A stretch of 7,460 nucleotides of DNA, taken from assembly GCA_905479905.1 (NCBI GenBank), contig CAJQOK010000390.1, positions 1 through 7,460 of the forward strand, written 5' to 3'. The first letter of the stretch is position 1. The number at the start of each line of letters is the position of its first letter. The translations under genes were made by a program, and so were the position numbers. This stretch comes from an uncultured Aliterella sp. (lineage in GTDB: Bacteria > Cyanobacteriota > Cyanobacteriia > Cyanobacteriales > Chroococcidiopsidaceae). This document shows positions 6,130-7,460 of this stretch, one piece after another. The notes beneath the pieces were generated by a model that ran no database searches, was not told where the DNA came from, and saw nothing but the letters and a program-made list of their open reading frames with translations.

Positions 6130-7320
6130 ATGGAAAACCAGAAAACAGTAGGATTTATCTTAAAGCGTGTAGATTGTAACGACGGGGTGGCATCTCATTG
6201 CGAGAGTCTGATGAGTGGTTTAAAGGCGGCTGGCTGGAGGGTCATCTTAATTACAGGACCTGTGACATATGATGCAGGTTCGGTACGCCGATTTGAAGCA
6301 CTCAAAGACTTATCTCAAGACTGGGTAGTATTTGAGGATCTCAAACCTCTACTTCCTACTTGGGATAATATTACTCAGATTGGGAAACTGGTAAAGAAAC
6401 ACAATATTTCCTTGTTTCACGTACATGGATACGCGATGTTATTTCTTGCCCGTATCCTGAAAGTTATCGTTGGTCTAAATAGTATTGCTACCTTTCATCC
6501 ATCGATACATGGCGGCAATCCTACGTTGCTTAAGGAAGCGAACTCGCGATCGCCAACAAAAAAATATTTGGTATTTCTAAAGCTGTTTACGCCCAAAGCT
6601 TTTATTGCTTTATCTTCCGATATTGAAAAATTTTTACGGAAAGATTTGGGATTTAACAAAAACAAAGTTCACAAGATTCTACCAGGCATCGATCCGCAAT
6701 ATTTTCGTCCTCCCAGCCCAGAAGAACGACAAAGAGTAAGAGAAAAGTTTGGATTTAAAGAACACGACCTAGTATGTTCCCTTGTAGGGAGACTCAATTG
6801 GAATAAGGGTCATGATGTTTTAATTGATGCCGTTAGGCAAGCAAGAAACGCTATTCCTGAAGTGTCTTTGAAGGGTTTATTCGTAGGTTCTGGGGCGCAG
6901 GAGAAGCAGATTAAAGACTATGCCTTTGCTAGTGAAGATGATGCCCATTGCTTTGTTTTTTTGGGGTATGTGGATGACCTGCAAGAAGCATATTGGACAT
7001 CGGATATTTTTGCGCTACCAAGTCGCTTGGAAGGGTTTGCTCTAGTAGTGGCGGAAGCCATGTACTGTGGAACAGTTCCAATTCGGACACCAGGAGGAGG
7101 AGCGATAGATCAAATTGAGCAAGGAAAAACAGGTTATATCGTTCCCTTCGATGATCCAGAGGCTTTATCAGAGGCAATTCAAAAGCTTGCCGATCGCGAC
7201 TTTCGCTTGCAAATGGGTAAACAATGTGCGGAGTATGCTTCTTCGGTATTCGATTACGAACGGATGATTGAGAAGACAGTGGAATTGTATTGCGAGTGTT
7301 CCGGTATGGAGAAAAATTAA
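6130..7320 (+). CDS. GT4-family (GT-B fold) glycosyltransferase
   Basis: The 396-residue protein has an N-terminal domain (about 1-195) with GVASHCESLMSGLKAAGW near residues 19-36 and FHVHGY near 97-102, the acceptor-side features of GT4 enzymes. The C-terminal Rossmann domain contains VGRLNWNKGHDVLIDA with R221 and K226, which bind the nucleotide-sugar phosphates, and FLGYVDDLQEAY. It also has the EX7E motif, E301 to E309 in LEGFALVVAEAM, followed by PGGGAIDQIEQGKTGYIVP. Such enzymes transfer a sugar from UDP-, GDP- or ADP-sugar with retention of configuration. Donor and acceptor cannot be told from the sequence. There are no membrane segments, so it is cytosolic or peripheral. The length is normal and the gene is intact. 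It starts at the ATG at 6130, 87 bases after the HAD gene, without a visible Shine-Dalgarno. It is enclosed between the HAD gene and a HAD remnant, which hints at insertion or duplication. Confidence 0.92.
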   Translation: MENQKTVGFILKRVDCNDGVASHCESLMSGLKAAGWRVILITGPVTYDAGSVRRFEALKDLSQDWVVFEDLKPLLPTWDNITQIGKLVKKHNISLFHVHGYAMLFLARILKVIVGLNSIATFHPSIHGGNPTLLKEANSRSPTKKYLVFLKLFTPKAFIALSSDIEKFLRKDLGFNKNKVHKILPGIDPQYFRPPSPEERQRVREKFGFKEHDLVCSLVGRLNWNKGHDVLIDAVRQARNAIPEVSLKGLFVGSGAQEKQIKDYAFASEDDAHCFVFLGYVDDLQEAYWTSDIFALPSRLEGFALVVAEAMYCGTVPIRTPGGGAIDQIEQGKTGYIVPFDDPEALSEAIQKLADRDFRLQMGKQCAEYASSVFDYERMIEKTVELYCECSGMEKN

Positions 7321-7365
7321 ATTTGACTCTTAAGTTAGGGAAAATTTGGGTACTCCACTACAGAG

Positions 7366-7460
7366 ATGGAAACACACAACGCAGACAAAATCTTGTTTAT
7401 AGGCGATCGCTCAGAAGATAAACAATCAGCTTTAATTAAGTTTCAGCTTGCTGAAAACTG
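7366..7460 (+). pseudogene. 5'-truncated remnant of a HAD (GmhB-like) phosphatase gene, runs off the window
   Basis: The frame from the ATG at 7366 reads METHNADKILFIGDRSEDK and continues to the window edge. It aligns with residues 138 onward of the HAD protein at 5503-6042 (MEIYNPGKIMFVGDRPEDK). By hand count, 75 of 95 aligned bases and 20 of 31 aligned residues are identical, with one in-frame gap of three codons. Motif IV (GDRSED) is kept, but motifs I, II and III are absent. An in-frame TGA at 7324-7326 closes the frame upstream, and the 45 bases before 7366 show no likeness to the corresponding part of the full gene. Half of the 20 differences are in third codon positions, so the sequence probably diverged as part of a working paralog before truncation. 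It could instead be a short expressed ORF, but it could not be a phosphatase. Confidence 0.7.

Noticed and set aside
6929..7177. Minus-strand ORF of 82 codons
   Set aside because: It is antisense to the EX7E region of the glycosyltransferase and has no recognisable motif.
7321..7365. Factor-independent terminator after the glycosyltransferase gene
   Set aside because: AT-rich partial palindromes are present, but no stable GC stem with a following T-run is visible.

Overview
The window looks like a cyanobacterial chromosome segment. The octamer GCGATCGC (HIP1, typical of cyanobacteria) occurs ten times in about 7.5 kb, at 527, 2090, 3402, 4144, 5232, 5571, 5644, 5951, 6546 and 7403. Heptanucleotide tandem repeats of the type known from cyanobacteria fill one intergenic gap. 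Several proteins are of kinds I know from cyanobacteria and plant chloroplasts. I cannot name the species; a filamentous or Chroococcidiopsis-like lineage is a guess.

Layout. 1-504 (minus) is the N-terminal half of RNase Z, cut by the window edge and starting at GTG. After a divergent spacer, 690-1811 (plus) encodes an exported SpoIID-domain protein. Its stop codon runs into two heptamer repeat arrays (1811-1836 and 1847-1880), which fill the convergent gap and touch the stop codon of the next gene. That gene, 1880-3169 (minus), encodes a membrane protein with two copies of a small winged-helix-like module. Upstream of it lies a tight minus-strand cluster, in transcription order: 5486-4017, an atypical SDR with a CIA30 domain inserted (the layout of plant HCF173); 4017-3670, a small exported or anchored coiled-coil protein whose ATG overlaps the previous stop codon; and 3663-3277, a GFA/CENP-V-like zinc protein six bases further on. 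Only 16 bases from the SDR-CIA30 start, the plus strand begins a HAD phosphatase of the GmhB/HisB type (5503-6042). A GT4 glycosyltransferase follows (6130-7320). The window ends in a 5'-truncated second copy of the HAD gene's 3' part (7366-7460).

How the genes may work together. The SDR-CIA30, coiled-coil and GFA genes are probably one transcript, and the first two are translationally coupled. By analogy with HCF173, a link to photosystem II D1 translation or assembly is possible, but this is inference. The HAD phosphatase and glycosyltransferase could belong to a surface-glycan pathway, since GmhB-type phosphatases act on sugar phosphates. The HAD remnant beyond the glycosyltransferase shows that this edge has been rearranged. 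No tRNA, rRNA, CRISPR array, transposase gene or replication origin was seen.
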